NCBI GenBank assembly: GCA_933228675.1
Contig: OW121743.1
Coordinates: 54,252,903 to 54,316,902 of the forward strand
From: Stomorhina lunata
Lineage: Eukaryota > Arthropoda > Insecta > Diptera > Rhiniidae
DNA: 64,000 nt
Direction: 5' to 3'
Of the stretch, positions 51,073 to 61,071 are shown in pieces. The position numbers were made by a program, and so were the translations under genes. The notes beneath the pieces are model-generated. The model saw only the letters and a program-made list of their open reading frames with translations. It had not been told where the DNA came from and did not search any database. Each line of letters starts with the position of its first letter. Within the stretch, counting starts at the first letter, position 1.

Positions 51073-51077
51073 TATTG
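51073..51077. other. Target-site duplication TATTG (left)
   Basis: TATTG immediately outside the left LTR; the partner is at 61522-61526. One copy only is present at the empty site 46504-46508. Confidence 0.95.
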
Positions 51078-51527
51078 TGATGGAGTGAAGGAATTGAGAA
51101 TTAGGAGTCTGTGTGGAGAATTATAAATCGTCAAACCTCTGAGCCGAAAAAGTGAGTCAACAAAATAATTGCTTTATTTTGTTAACTCAGAATAAAAAGC
51201 TCAACAATCCCAGTGAACAAATTATATGAAAAAAGAATGAAATAAAACAAATGTATTAGTGTTGTGAATCCAAGGTAGTTTATTGTTAGGAATTATTACC
51301 TCTTCGAGTGGCTGCTAAAATAATAAGAGACAGTAGAAAGTTAAGTCGAACAGGAAGCAGTATGGTGGACATTGGGTCCAAACTGACAGCCAGAATTAGG
51401 CATTATAAAGGAAAGAGATGGCATGATTTTGACAACTTGCAGCGTTGATAACGTTGCAAGAATAGTTGCAAACATGCCCACTACTATTTTAATGCAGGAG
51501 TCGGAAAAGTGACTTTTGGCATTAACA
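51078..51527 (-). repeat. 3' LTR of the BEL/Pao element (450 bp)
   Basis: Plus-strand ends are TGATGGAG and ATTAACA. On the coding (minus) strand it runs TGTTAATGCC to CTCCATCA. An AATAAA signal lies at 51178-51173 on the minus strand, ~95 nt before the LTR end, which would process the element's transcript. A 70-codon frame crossing into the LTR (51341-51553) is not considered a gene. Confidence 0.95.
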
Positions 51528-51541
51528 TTGCCGCCCGCCTT
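51528..51541 (-). other. Candidate polypurine tract
   Basis: AAGGCGGGCGGCAA on the minus strand directly abuts the 3' LTR, the expected place for the plus-strand primer. It has two C's in the tract, so it is an imperfect polypurine run. Confidence 0.6.
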
Positions 51542-51768
51542 GCAGGATTGCAATATTGAACAAAGGTCAGTTTGGAGAGATCCACAATACCGCTTCTAGA
51601 ACAAAGAAATAAGAAATTAAATTAGAAATGCATTGAAATTAAGAACTAAATTATCGTAATATTAATTTGATATTCATATTTTTATATTGAAATTCAGGTT
51701 TATAATATAATATTAAGGACGTTATGTTTTTGCTACATGGTGCCTAAAGAAGTGCATTTTATAGAAAT
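51542..51768 (-). other. Non-coding gap between ORF2 and 3' LTR
   Basis: About 230 bp of AT-rich sequence after the stop of ORF2 with no further ORF; 3' untranslated part of the element. Confidence 0.7.
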
Positions 51769-52695
51769 TTACAGAGAACATGTACCGTAAATGGTCCATC
51801 CAAACAATGTACTCTGAGCCGTAGGAAACCCGGTCTTAGAAATAATACCCTCGCATATAACCTTAGGGTATAGATCAACACCAATAATGATGTCAATGGA
51901 GCTAGACTCATAGAAGTTCGAGTCGGCGAGGAAAAGATCTCGGAAATTCTTCCTGTAGGAATCTGGAAGGGAATGTGATGGAGTCCGCAGGGTAAGTCTG
52001 TTGTCGACTCGGAACGTACCTTCTATTTTAGATGAGGAATCATAACGTGATTTCAGAACAAGTTGACATATAGTCTCATCGTTTAAGGAATAAGCGTCCA
52101 AGTCCAATTTATTGACCAAGGCTTTGGATACACGACTAACGAGAGAACCAGAATCCAACAAACAACGAGCATGTGCTGTTTTCGACCCCAGTTTAACCAA
52201 AACTGTCGGATGTAGGGTGACAGTGTTTTGTCGTATTATCGTTGACAGTGTTATTTTAGATGTTGTTGGTGGTGAGGGTTCTCGTTTAGCCTTGGTTGTG
52301 GATGAGTTGCGAGCTTTGGTGGACGTAGAAGGTCTCGGATTTGGAGACTGAGAACGTGATCTTGAACGCGATCTTTTGGGCGATGGTAGAAGGTCTTTCC
52401 TGAGTCTTGGATGTACATGGAGAAGCGTATGATGAAACTTATGACAGTGTTTGCATCCATGCTTCGAAAAACATGTTCCATGGGAATGATTATGAGCAAG
52501 GCAGTTAGTACAGTATTTGTGGTTGCGTACTGTACGAATGCGATCTGCCATGTTCATCGCTAAGAATTTTCGACAATTGCGAAGCGGATGTGGTCGTTTG
52601 CAGATACGACATGGAAAAGCATTGTAATTTGCGGGAAGACCTCGTGATGACTTTTTGGAATTGGATTTCCTAGATGAAATAGATGGTTTTGGCAT
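51769..52695 (-). CDS. Second, Gag/protease-like ORF in the env position (308 aa)
   Basis: Reads from an ATG at 52695 (MPKPSISS...); the frame is open upstream to 52767, overlapping the end of Gag-Pol, but the 52695 start is preferred because a splice acceptor lies 7 nt before it. Counted from that upstream 332-residue frame, there are three zinc knuckles: C53-C56-H60-C65, C86-C89-H94-C99 and C105-C108-H112-H117. A basic Ser/Arg/Pro-rich linker (~125-165, including KRSRSRSRSQ) follows, then a retropepsin-like domain with LLDSGS (D205) and IDIIIGVDLYP..FGWTIYG near the C-terminus. The same three-knuckle and protease arrangement occurs in Gag-Pol at residues 358-423 and 505-666, with recognisable but low identity, so this looks like an ancient internal duplication of that segment. 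No RT, integrase, signal peptide or membrane segment, so it is not an envelope protein. Possible roles, by inference: an extra nucleocapsid, or a regulator of Gag. Confidence 0.8.
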   Translation of the reverse strand: MPKPSISSRKSNSKKSSRGLPANYNAFPCRICKRPHPLRNCRKFLAMNMADRIRTVRNHKYCTNCLAHNHSHGTCFSKHGCKHCHKFHHTLLHVHPRLRKDLLPSPKRSRSRSRSQSPNPRPSTSTKARNSSTTKAKREPSPPTTSKITLSTIIRQNTVTLHPTVLVKLGSKTAHARCLLDSGSLVSRVSKALVNKLDLDAYSLNDETICQLVLKSRYDSSSKIEGTFRVDNRLTLRTPSHSLPDSYRKNFRDLFLADSNFYESSSIDIIIGVDLYPKVICEGIISKTGFPTAQSTLFGWTIYGTCSL

Positions 52696-52723
52696 GATGT
52701 AGCTGAAAAAATAAGAAATGATT
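52696..52723 (-). promoter_or_regulatory. Splice acceptor ahead of the second ORF
   Basis: On the minus strand the Pol stop (52726-52724) is followed by TCTTATTTTTTCAG (AG at 52704-52703), then CTACATC and the ATG at 52695. A long pyrimidine tract, CAG and no intervening AG make a textbook acceptor. This suggests a spliced subgenomic RNA for ORF2, as used for env in several LTR elements. Confidence 0.6.
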
Positions 52724-55700
52724 TTAAGAATTTTGTTGTTTCGAAGATTCGATGGGAAGTAAAACAAGCTTTACAATCGGTCGAGTGATAACGCCGCGCT
52801 GAGTTAAAACGTCAGCAACTCGAACTCGATTGTCCAAACCAGAATAAATTTTGGAAATTCTGCCAAGTCTCCAAGCATTTGGTGGAAGATTTTCATCCCT
52901 GATCACTACCATAGCTCCTTCTTCAATATTAATTTCGGGTTTCTGCCATTTGTTTCTCTTATTCATTTCCTTCAGGTACTCGTTTTTCCATCGGGTGCAG
53001 AAATTTTGATGAATCAGTTTTAACCGTTGCCATCGGTTGGTTATTGAAGTCGATGTTTCGGTTACCTGAGGATCCACTGGAGCTAAGATTGGAGAACCGA
53101 TTAGAAAATGGCCTGGAGTTAAGGCGCAAAGATCAGTTGGACTAGTTGAAATCGGAGAAATTGGTCTAGAATTAAGACATGATTCAATTTTGGAGAGTAA
53201 TGTTGACAATTCTTCGAATGTATATTTGTGATTTGCAGCAATTTTTCGGAAATGCGTCTTGAAGCTTTTTACGCCAGCTTCCCACAATCCTCCCATGTGT
53301 GGAGCTCCAGCTGGAATAAAATGCCAGGAAATGTTCTGGTGCGCATAATTGGACAATGTGGCTTGCCTGGAAGTTTGAACGAATTCTTTTGCCAATATTC
53401 TCGAAGCGCCGACGAAAGTTGTACCATTGTCAGAATGAAGGTGAAGCGGACAGCCTCGTCGCGAAACAAATCGGCTAAAAGCCGCTAGAAATGTCGGTGT
53501 AGAAAGATCTGAAGTTGCTTCGAGATGTATTGCTTTTGTGGAAAAACAGACAAAGGCGCAAATGTACCCTTTCGAAAGACGGCAAGCTCGGCCAGAATAA
53601 CTCTTTATGTCGAAAGGTCCAGCGAAATCTAGACCTGTGTGTGCAAATGGACGAGAGATTTCGGTCCTTTCCGGTGGTAGAGCTGCCATTAATTGTTTCT
53701 GGCATCGCTTTTTATAGATGACACAAATCTTGCATTTATTAATTGTGGTTTTGATGAGGTTCTTAGCCTTGGGTATCCAATATTGAGTCCTAAGTAATCG
53801 TAGAACCAGTTGGTTGCCTCCATGAAGGCTTATGTCATGAACGAATTTGACTAGAAGCCGAGAAAACTGACAATTATAAGGAAGTATAATTGGATGTTTT
53901 TCGTCATATGAAAGTCCCGGCGAAGACTCTAGTCTGCCGCAAGAACGGATTATGCCATCAGGATCTAAGAATGGATTTAAGTTCAGGATAGAACTAGATT
54001 TGGATACAATTTGTTTAGCGAAAAGAACTTTGTACTCATCTGGAAAACAAGCTTTTTGACATACGGAAATAAATTGATTTCGAACTGATGAAATCTCGAA
54101 ACTTGACAATTCTAGGGAATCTTTGTAAAAACTAGATCGGTATCGATGATGAGTTCGGTAGAAGAACCGATAGACATATGCCATCACACGCATTGCCTTG
54201 TTGAATGAAGAAAATCTTTCCAAAAGATCTTCGTAATTAGAAAAGTAAGAAAAATGTGCTCGGACAGATTTAATTTCCAGTTTAGTATTCGGAATGGAAG
54301 AAAAATCAGTATTTGGCCATTTAGATTTGTCGTCTTTCAGCCAATTTGGTCCAAACCACCACAATTCGTTATTTTCCAGGTCCTGTGGATAAACTCCTCT
54401 ACTAGCGAGATCGGCTGGATTCGCCTCCGAACTAACGTGATTCCATTGTGAATAGTTGATCACTTGGGATATTTTTGAAACCCTGTTTGCCACGAAAGTT
54501 AACCAATTACATGGTGGCTTTGCTAGCCAGGAAAGAACTATAGTCGAATCTGTCCAGCAGTGAATGGAATATTTCGGAATATCTAATCTCGGTAGCAATG
54601 TTTCTACCATTTCTGCTAGAAGAACTGCCCCACAAAGCTCTAGTCTTGGAATAGATAGAGTCTTTACAGGAGCCACCTTAGTTTTGGATGATATAAGGTG
54701 CGTAGAAATAGAATTGGAATCATCGATACGAATATATAAGACCGCTGCGTATGCCTTTTCAGAGGCATCGCAGAATCCATGGAATTGGACTTCGGTCTTT
54801 GGACAATAATCAATCCATCTTGGAATACGGATAGTATTGATATTGGAGAAGTTGGTTTGAAAAGTTTTCCATTGAAGAAGTGTCTCTGGAGTAAGAACTT
54901 CGTCCCAACCAGTCCCATCCATCCAAATCTTCTGCATTAGAATCTTGGCTAGCACAATACAGGGTGCTAACCATCCAGCAGGGTCGAACAATTTTGCTAT
55001 CTGGGAAAGAACTTCCCTCTTCGTGAAATTTGAAGATTCTGGAAAAGAACAAGAAGTAAAGTAGAAATCATCCGAACACGCGTTCCATCGGATGCCTAAG
55101 GTTTTGGCGGAGCTGTTGTCTTCGAATTTAAGGAAGTCCTCGTGGAGCAGATGGTCTGGTGGGATATCGGCTAGAATGTGCTTTGAATTAGATGTCCATT
55201 TTCGAAGTAAAAATCCAGCAGACTCTAGAGCATGGATTAGCTCATTTTTTGCCTTTATCGAACTATTTATGGTATGCGATCCAGCCAGAACATCGTCGAC
55301 GTACATGGAATTGCGAATAATTGTGCTCGCTGTTGGATGAGTAGATTGGACGTCTTCTGCTAACTGGAGAAGCGTCCGGATGGCAAGATACGGAGCACAA
55401 TTAACGCCGAAAGTAACTGTTTGAAGTTCATAATCAGAAATTGGATCGCACGGACTATTTCGAAATAGAATTCTCTGATACGGTGTATGATCTGGATTCA
55501 CCAAGATCTGTCTGTACATTTTTTGAATGTCCGCATTGAAAACATATCTGTAGAATCGCCATTTAAGAATTAGTAACACAAGATCGTTTTGAAGAACTGG
55601 GCCAATATGGAGCAATGAGTTTAAACTTTGCCCGTTAGACGATGGAGCCGAAGCATTAAAAACTACCCGAACTTTCGTAGTTGTGCTGTCGGGCTTTATA

Positions 55701-58126
55701 ACCGCGTGATGTGGCAAGTAATAAACTCTAGAACTATCTGAAATATTTGGCGGATTAACCTTGACCATATGGCCCAAGTCCTCATATTCTTGGACAACCT
55801 TATCGTAATCAAGTTTGGAATCAGGATTTCGAACTAATCTGGCTTCATTCCGGAAAAATTGTGCCATTGCACTCGATCTTGAATGACCTAAACTAACAGA
55901 TTCTGGAAAATTATCTTTGAACGGAAGAGAAACTACATATCTACCATCAGGATTTCGTTTGGTAGTTCGAATAAAGAGATCCTCACAGGCTTGATCGGAG
56001 GGAGATAGATAGTTCTTCGGTGGAAGATTCTCCACCTCCCAAAAACGAGAAATTTCTTTGTCTAAAGAAATTTCACAGAAATGCGATGAAATTACTGGAC
56101 TTGAACAAGAACTAAGAGATATTGGACCAGTAAGTATCCATCCAAAGACCGTTTCCTGAGCTATAAGGGAGTCACAAACGTTATGTTTTATCCCAGAACG
56201 AATAATTGAGGGGAAAAGATCACCTCCAATCAGGATATCAATCTTCCCACTACAGTGAAATTTGGGATCTGCCAGTGGAATATTGGGAAGATTTGAAAAT
56301 AAGGAATTTGGAACGGTTTTCGATGGAAGATTGTTGGAAAGTTGTGGAACCACAAGCGCTACAACTGGAATCTGAAAATCACTATTTAATGGAGATCCTA
56401 GAATGAACGAACACTGACGCTGGACTTTAGCAGTAACAGAATTATTTAATCCCGAAATTTGTGCATTGGTTCGTTGAGAAGGCAGTTGAAGTAGGTTAGA
56501 CAATCGTTCAGAAATAAAACTTCCTTCCGATCCTGAATCTACCAATGCACGAGCTTGATATTCTACCCCTGAATGACAGATATTGACCCAAGCTGTACCT
56601 AGTAATACCCCTTTGGATTGAGTAGCAAAACATGATTGCACTCTGCCAGAATTAGAACTACTTGGGGCCTGATTGCTATTCGAATTCGGGTGTGTATATG
56701 CCGATGAGTTGGGATTTAGATTGGAACTTGAACTATTTGTGGACTGTATATTGTGTGAAGGTCGCGTGTATGGAGTTGAACTATGACTTGAATTTGAACT
56801 ATTGTTACCGCTAGTGCTAGGTGATTGGAAAGATGTATTGGAAATATCTACATCTTTGTGTAACAAAGTATTGTGTCTTTTCTGACACTTAAAGCAGCTA
56901 TGTTTGCTCGCACAGTTTCGGACACTGTGAGTTTTTGAAAGACAATTTATACACAATGCAGCTTTTTTTATCTCATTGAGTCTTTGTTGGAAGCCCATTT
57001 TCAGAAACTTTGGGCATTTGCGAATAATATGATTTTCTTTGGGACAAATTTGACATTGGGGACTAGAAACATTGACTTGGAAGCTGTGGACCTTGTTATT
57101 TGAATGTGAGTTTGAGTTAGAATGACCTTTCGGCTTGGACTCTTGAATCTTGGAATTATTTGATCCACGAATCTCAGAAACTGATTCGAGGGTCCGATAC
57201 CGGTTAGTCAGGAACTCATCTAACTCAGACCATCTCGGAATAGAGGTTTTGTCCTTCAGCTCCTGTTCCCACACTGTCAAAGTAGTTTCAGGAAGTTTAC
57301 TAGTGCAGATAAAGACAAAGATAGGATCCCAGCTGGAAACACTTATATGGTATAAGTTCAAAGTGGAAATGCAGGAATTTATGTCTCGTTGCAATTGTTT
57401 GAGAGCCTTACCAGATTCTGAGTGAATGGTCTGAAGATTGAACAGAATTTTCAATTGACCATTCACCAAAACCCGGCGATTCTCAAACCGAAGACACAAA
57501 TTCCTCCATGCAACTTCAAAACCAGCATTGGTGAGTGGAGCCTTTTGAACTATTTCCTTAGCCTCACCTCTAGTTTTTTGAATAAGGAAGAAAAGCTTCT
57601 CTATGTTACTAGACCTTGAATTTGAAATAATTGCCGTAAAAAGGTCTCGAAATGTGGGCCAAGAAGCATAGTTACCAGAGAAGATTTCAATTTCTATAGG
57701 AGGCAGGTTAATACGGGGAGAAATATTCGAAACAGTAGATTGAGTTCCAAGATCCCTGGAAGTACTCGGTTGTACTTGAATTTCCGATGGACGAGAGACC
57801 GTTTCTGTATGAGGAGTAGGCTGAGATCGTATGTTATCTGACAATTCATAGAGTTTTGTCAGGCAATTGCAATACGTGGTGTATGTGCTTTTATACTTAA
57901 GCTTTATCGGCTCAATATCGGTGGGTTTCTCGGGATCTTCAATCTCCTTCTCTATTTCGGCTAAGTATCGTTCGTAGGCTGCCTTTGAAAGTGACCAGTT
58001 AGACTTAAGTTCATACCGGTGAACATCCAAAGCATGAAGCGAAGTCACTGGAAACTGGTCATTATTTAGGTCAGCCTCGAATTCGACGATACTGTCAGCC
58101 AAACGGATAAATTGGTCTAAAGACAT
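52724..58126 (-). CDS. BEL/Pao Gag-Pol polyprotein (1800 aa)
   Basis: Makes the structural proteins and enzymes that copy the element's RNA into DNA and integrate it. Gag N-terminal region ~1-350 (DUF1759-like, 140-320). Zinc knuckles C358-C361-H366-C371, C392-C395-H400-C405 and C411-C414-H418-H423 for RNA packaging. Ser/Asn-rich linker 430-500. Retropepsin ~505-666 with ALVDSGS (D530) and ILIGGDLFP (631-639). Reverse transcriptase ~720-990 with FNADIQKMY (D866) and YVDD (942-945). Pao A17-type region and RNase H ~1000-1245 with D1120, E1163, D1193, D1239. Integrase zinc site H1430, H1435, C1465, C1468; catalytic D1500, D1566, E1616. C-terminal DUF5641-like domain ~1695-1790. Gag and Pol share one frame with no frameshift, as in many BEL elements. 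The start, MSLDQFIRLAD, is the first Met of the open frame. No stop or frameshift interrupts it, so it is probably functional. Confidence 0.95.
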   Translation of the reverse strand: MSLDQFIRLADSIVEFEADLNNDQFPVTSLHALDVHRYELKSNWSLSKAAYERYLAEIEKEIEDPEKPTDIEPIKLKYKSTYTTYCNCLTKLYELSDNIRSQPTPHTETVSRPSEIQVQPSTSRDLGTQSTVSNISPRINLPPIEIEIFSGNYASWPTFRDLFTAIISNSRSSNIEKLFFLIQKTRGEAKEIVQKAPLTNAGFEVAWRNLCLRFENRRVLVNGQLKILFNLQTIHSESGKALKQLQRDINSCISTLNLYHISVSSWDPIFVFICTSKLPETTLTVWEQELKDKTSIPRWSELDEFLTNRYRTLESVSEIRGSNNSKIQESKPKGHSNSNSHSNNKVHSFQVNVSSPQCQICPKENHIIRKCPKFLKMGFQQRLNEIKKAALCINCLSKTHSVRNCASKHSCFKCQKRHNTLLHKDVDISNTSFQSPSTSGNNSSNSSHSSTPYTRPSHNIQSTNSSSSNLNPNSSAYTHPNSNSNQAPSSSNSGRVQSCFATQSKGVLLGTAWVNICHSGVEYQARALVDSGSEGSFISERLSNLLQLPSQRTNAQISGLNNSVTAKVQRQCSFILGSPLNSDFQIPVVALVVPQLSNNLPSKTVPNSLFSNLPNIPLADPKFHCSGKIDILIGGDLFPSIIRSGIKHNVCDSLIAQETVFGWILTGPISLSSCSSPVISSHFCEISLDKEISRFWEVENLPPKNYLSPSDQACEDLFIRTTKRNPDGRYVVSLPFKDNFPESVSLGHSRSSAMAQFFRNEARLVRNPDSKLDYDKVVQEYEDLGHMVKVNPPNISDSSRVYYLPHHAVIKPDSTTTKVRVVFNASAPSSNGQSLNSLLHIGPVLQNDLVLLILKWRFYRYVFNADIQKMYRQILVNPDHTPYQRILFRNSPCDPISDYELQTVTFGVNCAPYLAIRTLLQLAEDVQSTHPTASTIIRNSMYVDDVLAGSHTINSSIKAKNELIHALESAGFLLRKWTSNSKHILADIPPDHLLHEDFLKFEDNSSAKTLGIRWNACSDDFYFTSCSFPESSNFTKREVLSQIAKLFDPAGWLAPCIVLAKILMQKIWMDGTGWDEVLTPETLLQWKTFQTNFSNINTIRIPRWIDYCPKTEVQFHGFCDASEKAYAAVLYIRIDDSNSISTHLISSKTKVAPVKTLSIPRLELCGAVLLAEMVETLLPRLDIPKYSIHCWTDSTIVLSWLAKPPCNWLTFVANRVSKISQVINYSQWNHVSSEANPADLASRGVYPQDLENNELWWFGPNWLKDDKSKWPNTDFSSIPNTKLEIKSVRAHFSYFSNYEDLLERFSSFNKAMRVMAYVYRFFYRTHHRYRSSFYKDSLELSSFEISSVRNQFISVCQKACFPDEYKVLFAKQIVSKSSSILNLNPFLDPDGIIRSCGRLESSPGLSYDEKHPIILPYNCQFSRLLVKFVHDISLHGGNQLVLRLLRTQYWIPKAKNLIKTTINKCKICVIYKKRCQKQLMAALPPERTEISRPFAHTGLDFAGPFDIKSYSGRACRLSKGYICAFVCFSTKAIHLEATSDLSTPTFLAAFSRFVSRRGCPLHLHSDNGTTFVGASRILAKEFVQTSRQATLSNYAHQNISWHFIPAGAPHMGGLWEAGVKSFKTHFRKIAANHKYTFEELSTLLSKIESCLNSRPISPISTSPTDLCALTPGHFLIGSPILAPVDPQVTETSTSITNRWQRLKLIHQNFCTRWKNEYLKEMNKRNKWQKPEINIEEGAMVVIRDENLPPNAWRLGRISKIYSGLDNRVRVADVLTQRGVITRPIVKLVLLPIESSKQQNS

Positions 58127-61052
58127 TTTGGCTTAGAGACTCAATTGAATTTGAAAAAATATGTAAGAAAATGAAAGAAAACGAATGAGAAAAATATACT
58201 ATAATGCGAATGAAACTTCTTATTTTCAAACACTTATGATCAAAATGGACCTTAAAGTGTTGTATTGAAAAATGTGAAAGAAAGAACTGATTCTTTAGTC
58301 CAAAATGGGACTAAAAATCTCTAATTAAATTGAAAAGTGTGCACAGTTGACACTAACGGTCGAAATGAACCTTAAATTGTTAATGCCAATGAAAAAGTAG
58401 CACACGATTGTAAATATTCAGAAATAAATCGATTTCTATAACAATGAAAAAACCGATTTCCTATATTATGAATATAAAGGTGTTATTGACCTTATATCAC
58501 AAATTAAGCTCTTAAAAGAGGTAAAAAGAACAAAGCCCAATACAATTATTATGAAATTGCGTTAAATTTCATTAAACAAATTTTGAAGTGAAATGTGAAA
58601 CAAAATGTTTGCTGGGAAATCAGACAGCTGTTCCTTATGTACTTTAGCAAAATTTTATTTACTTAAAGTTCATTGAACTTTATTTCACTGGAATGATAAT
58701 ATATTTAGGCAAATGATTTTGGTATTAGGTCTGTTCGTCGATATTGTCCGGTCAAAATTGAAAATAATTTATGAAATATAAAATTGCGAGAAAAATATTC
58801 AATCGTTTTACACAATATTTTGAAATTAAAGTAACAAATTTATTCTTCAATAATAGAAGAATTAACGAATGAAAATAGTTTGCGAATTGAAAAATTCTTT
58901 TGATAAAAAAATCTCAGTAGATAAAGAAACTATTCCTTTTTTTGTTAATTAAAAACAAGTTTTGAAATTAATTTGTATACTCTTATTGTTTTATTTCCGT
59001 AGAATTTATATTTAGAAAATAATTAAAAACGTTGTATATAATTTAAGTTAATAATTTGAGTAATTAAAAATTTTATCAATAGAATTAATTTTTAGAAAAT
59101 AATTAAAAACTTTTTAGATAGTTTAAAATTTTTGTTGATTATTGTAATTTTAAATTGTAGTTAACTTTTGTTCATAGATGTAAAATAAGAGAAAGTAAAA
59201 ATCGAAAACTTTTATTTAAAAAGCTTTGCATGCAAAATTTTAAATTTTTTCCAAATTTTTGATGAACGAAGCTATTATTTGTAAATCAATGTATTTTCAA
59301 AAAAGTGTTACCGTGAGGTACAATGGATTAGTACTTCTTATGTATGGAAATTTGTTGAAAAATTTTTTATAGTTGTATATTTATATTTTTGTTGTGATTT
59401 TTACTAGTTTTAGTACAGTTTAGAATTATTATTAATAAAGTATTAAATTCCGAAGGTTTTAGGAAAAATATTTACTAAGTTTTATTTTTTAAATTTTTAG
59501 AAACTATTTTAACACTAATCATATGTGATTAATCGTTTACTTATTAATTTTTCTTTTAGTTATAGTTCTATTTCCTTTTATTTAAATTTCAGTTATTTTA
59601 TAACGATGATAAAAAAATTCTATTCGCAAAATATTATTTTTGTTTTTAAATTTGAAATAGTATATGGTAACAAATATTTAAAAGAAAAACTATAAATCAT
59701 TACCAAATAATTTATAACTTTTAGTGTTATTATTTTTATTTTAGTTGATTATAACCAATTTCAGAAAAAGTAAAATTATTTTTGTTGAAAAAACACATCG
59801 GCAATACTAATTAAATTATGTATTTATATAAATATAAATGTGTAACTTTGGAAAACAATTGGAAGAAAAATGAAATAAGCGGAGCTCGCAACTAGATAAT
59901 TATTCTCTAATTGCAAGAGATTAAAAGCTCACAATCAAGAGAGCTAATGAATCGATGACGAGCAGTAATGATGCAAAGAGTAATTACAAAGACTATCACT
60001 ATTAAGAACTGGTGAACAAAACGTAAGAGATCTATAATTTCTCAGTAAAAAGAGATTATAAATGTTATAAAGAGTGTGATGATTGACTGATGAGTACTGT
60101 TAACTATCACTCAAAAGCAAATGCGGTTAACAGTACTGTCTCTGTTAACACCCGGAATGAAAAAGAAATCAAGAATATATGTAAATTGCAAAATATTAAA
60201 AAGTGTGAACAAAATGGTGACACGAAATTGACACCACAGTTTTAATTTTTATGTAGCTAATGCGATGGAACAACACGAATTCAAATAAAATAGGACTTAC
60301 GTAGTGATCGATAAGATGATGATTTTAAGTTATCCAAATATCCAATTTTATGAAAATATATCCAAACGTTTGTAAAATATATCCACCAATAATGCTTCTG
60401 AATTTCCAAATTTCCAAATTTCGTTTATTTGTATTTCTTTTTCTGATTCATTTAGCTTTTCGTTTCACTTCTTCCACTTTGTAATTTTGCTTTTATTTTG
60501 ATGATTTTGTAAATTTGATGATTTTATTTGATATGTATGTAAATTGTGTAGTAAAGAATTTTATCGTGTAAATTTTATCTCACTTTTGTTTTAACTTATT
60601 ATTTTTTGTAATTTTTAGGGTTTTAGCGAAGTTATTTTATTATGTAAATGTAGACAATTTTAAATCAATTCTTGTAGTATGTAGTTAGAACAAATTTTTT
60701 TAGCATTTAAGTTTTATTTATAAAGGTAGCAAATTTTTAGCAATTAAGTTTTATTTATTAAAGTAAGAAATTTTTTAACAATTAAGTTGAGATTTTTAGC
60801 AAGTTTTATTTATTAAAGTATGAAATTTTTAACAAATTTAATTTGCTAAGTAAAATATGTATGTATGACATAAAAACGAGTTTCACAAAATGACCGTTCT
60901 TTTTGACTAATTTTACCTAAATGCACTTCGAAGACCAGAGAACAAAAACAAAACGTACCTTGGAATGTTAATAAAATATGTAATAGATGATAATGGGGAT
61001 GAGCGATCCAAAGAAATCTCAGAGAGCTTAAGTATTCTTCCAACGGTTTTAT
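58127..61052 (-). other. Long 5' leader of the BEL/Pao element (~2.9 kb)
   Basis: AT-rich, without an ORF of note, between the PBS and the Gag-Pol ATG. It carries donor-like sites on the minus strand: AAG|GTACGT (exon end 60959) and TAC|GTAAGT (exon end 60301). These could pair with the acceptor at 52703 for the second ORF, or with an acceptor just before Gag. The leader is unusually long for a BEL element and may contain an intron and packaging signals. Confidence 0.55.
60953..60961 (-). promoter_or_regulatory. Candidate splice donor in the leader
   Basis: Minus-strand AAG|GTACGT matches the consensus well. It lies ~110 nt after the 5' LTR, the usual place for the major donor of an LTR element. 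Use is not demonstrated. Confidence 0.4.
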
Positions 61053-61069
61053 CCGGGTCGATCGGGCCA
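61053..61069 (-). other. Primer-binding site
   Basis: Minus-strand TGGCCCGATCGACCCGG begins 2 nt after the 5' LTR. TGG pairs with the CCA end of a tRNA. The tRNA species could not be assigned from memory. Confidence 0.65.
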
Positions 61070-61071
61070 AA

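Noticed and set aside
51341..51553. 70-codon minus frame overlapping the 3' LTR
   Set aside because: It spans the purine tract and LTR and has no recognisable domain.
51769..52767. ORF2 as a retroviral-type envelope gene
   Set aside because: Despite its position it has no signal peptide, transmembrane segment or furin-like site; it has zinc knuckles and a protease motif instead.
53228..57619. Plus-strand and alternative-frame ORFs of 60-90 residues inside Gag-Pol
   Set aside because: Shadows of the 1800-residue minus-strand frame.
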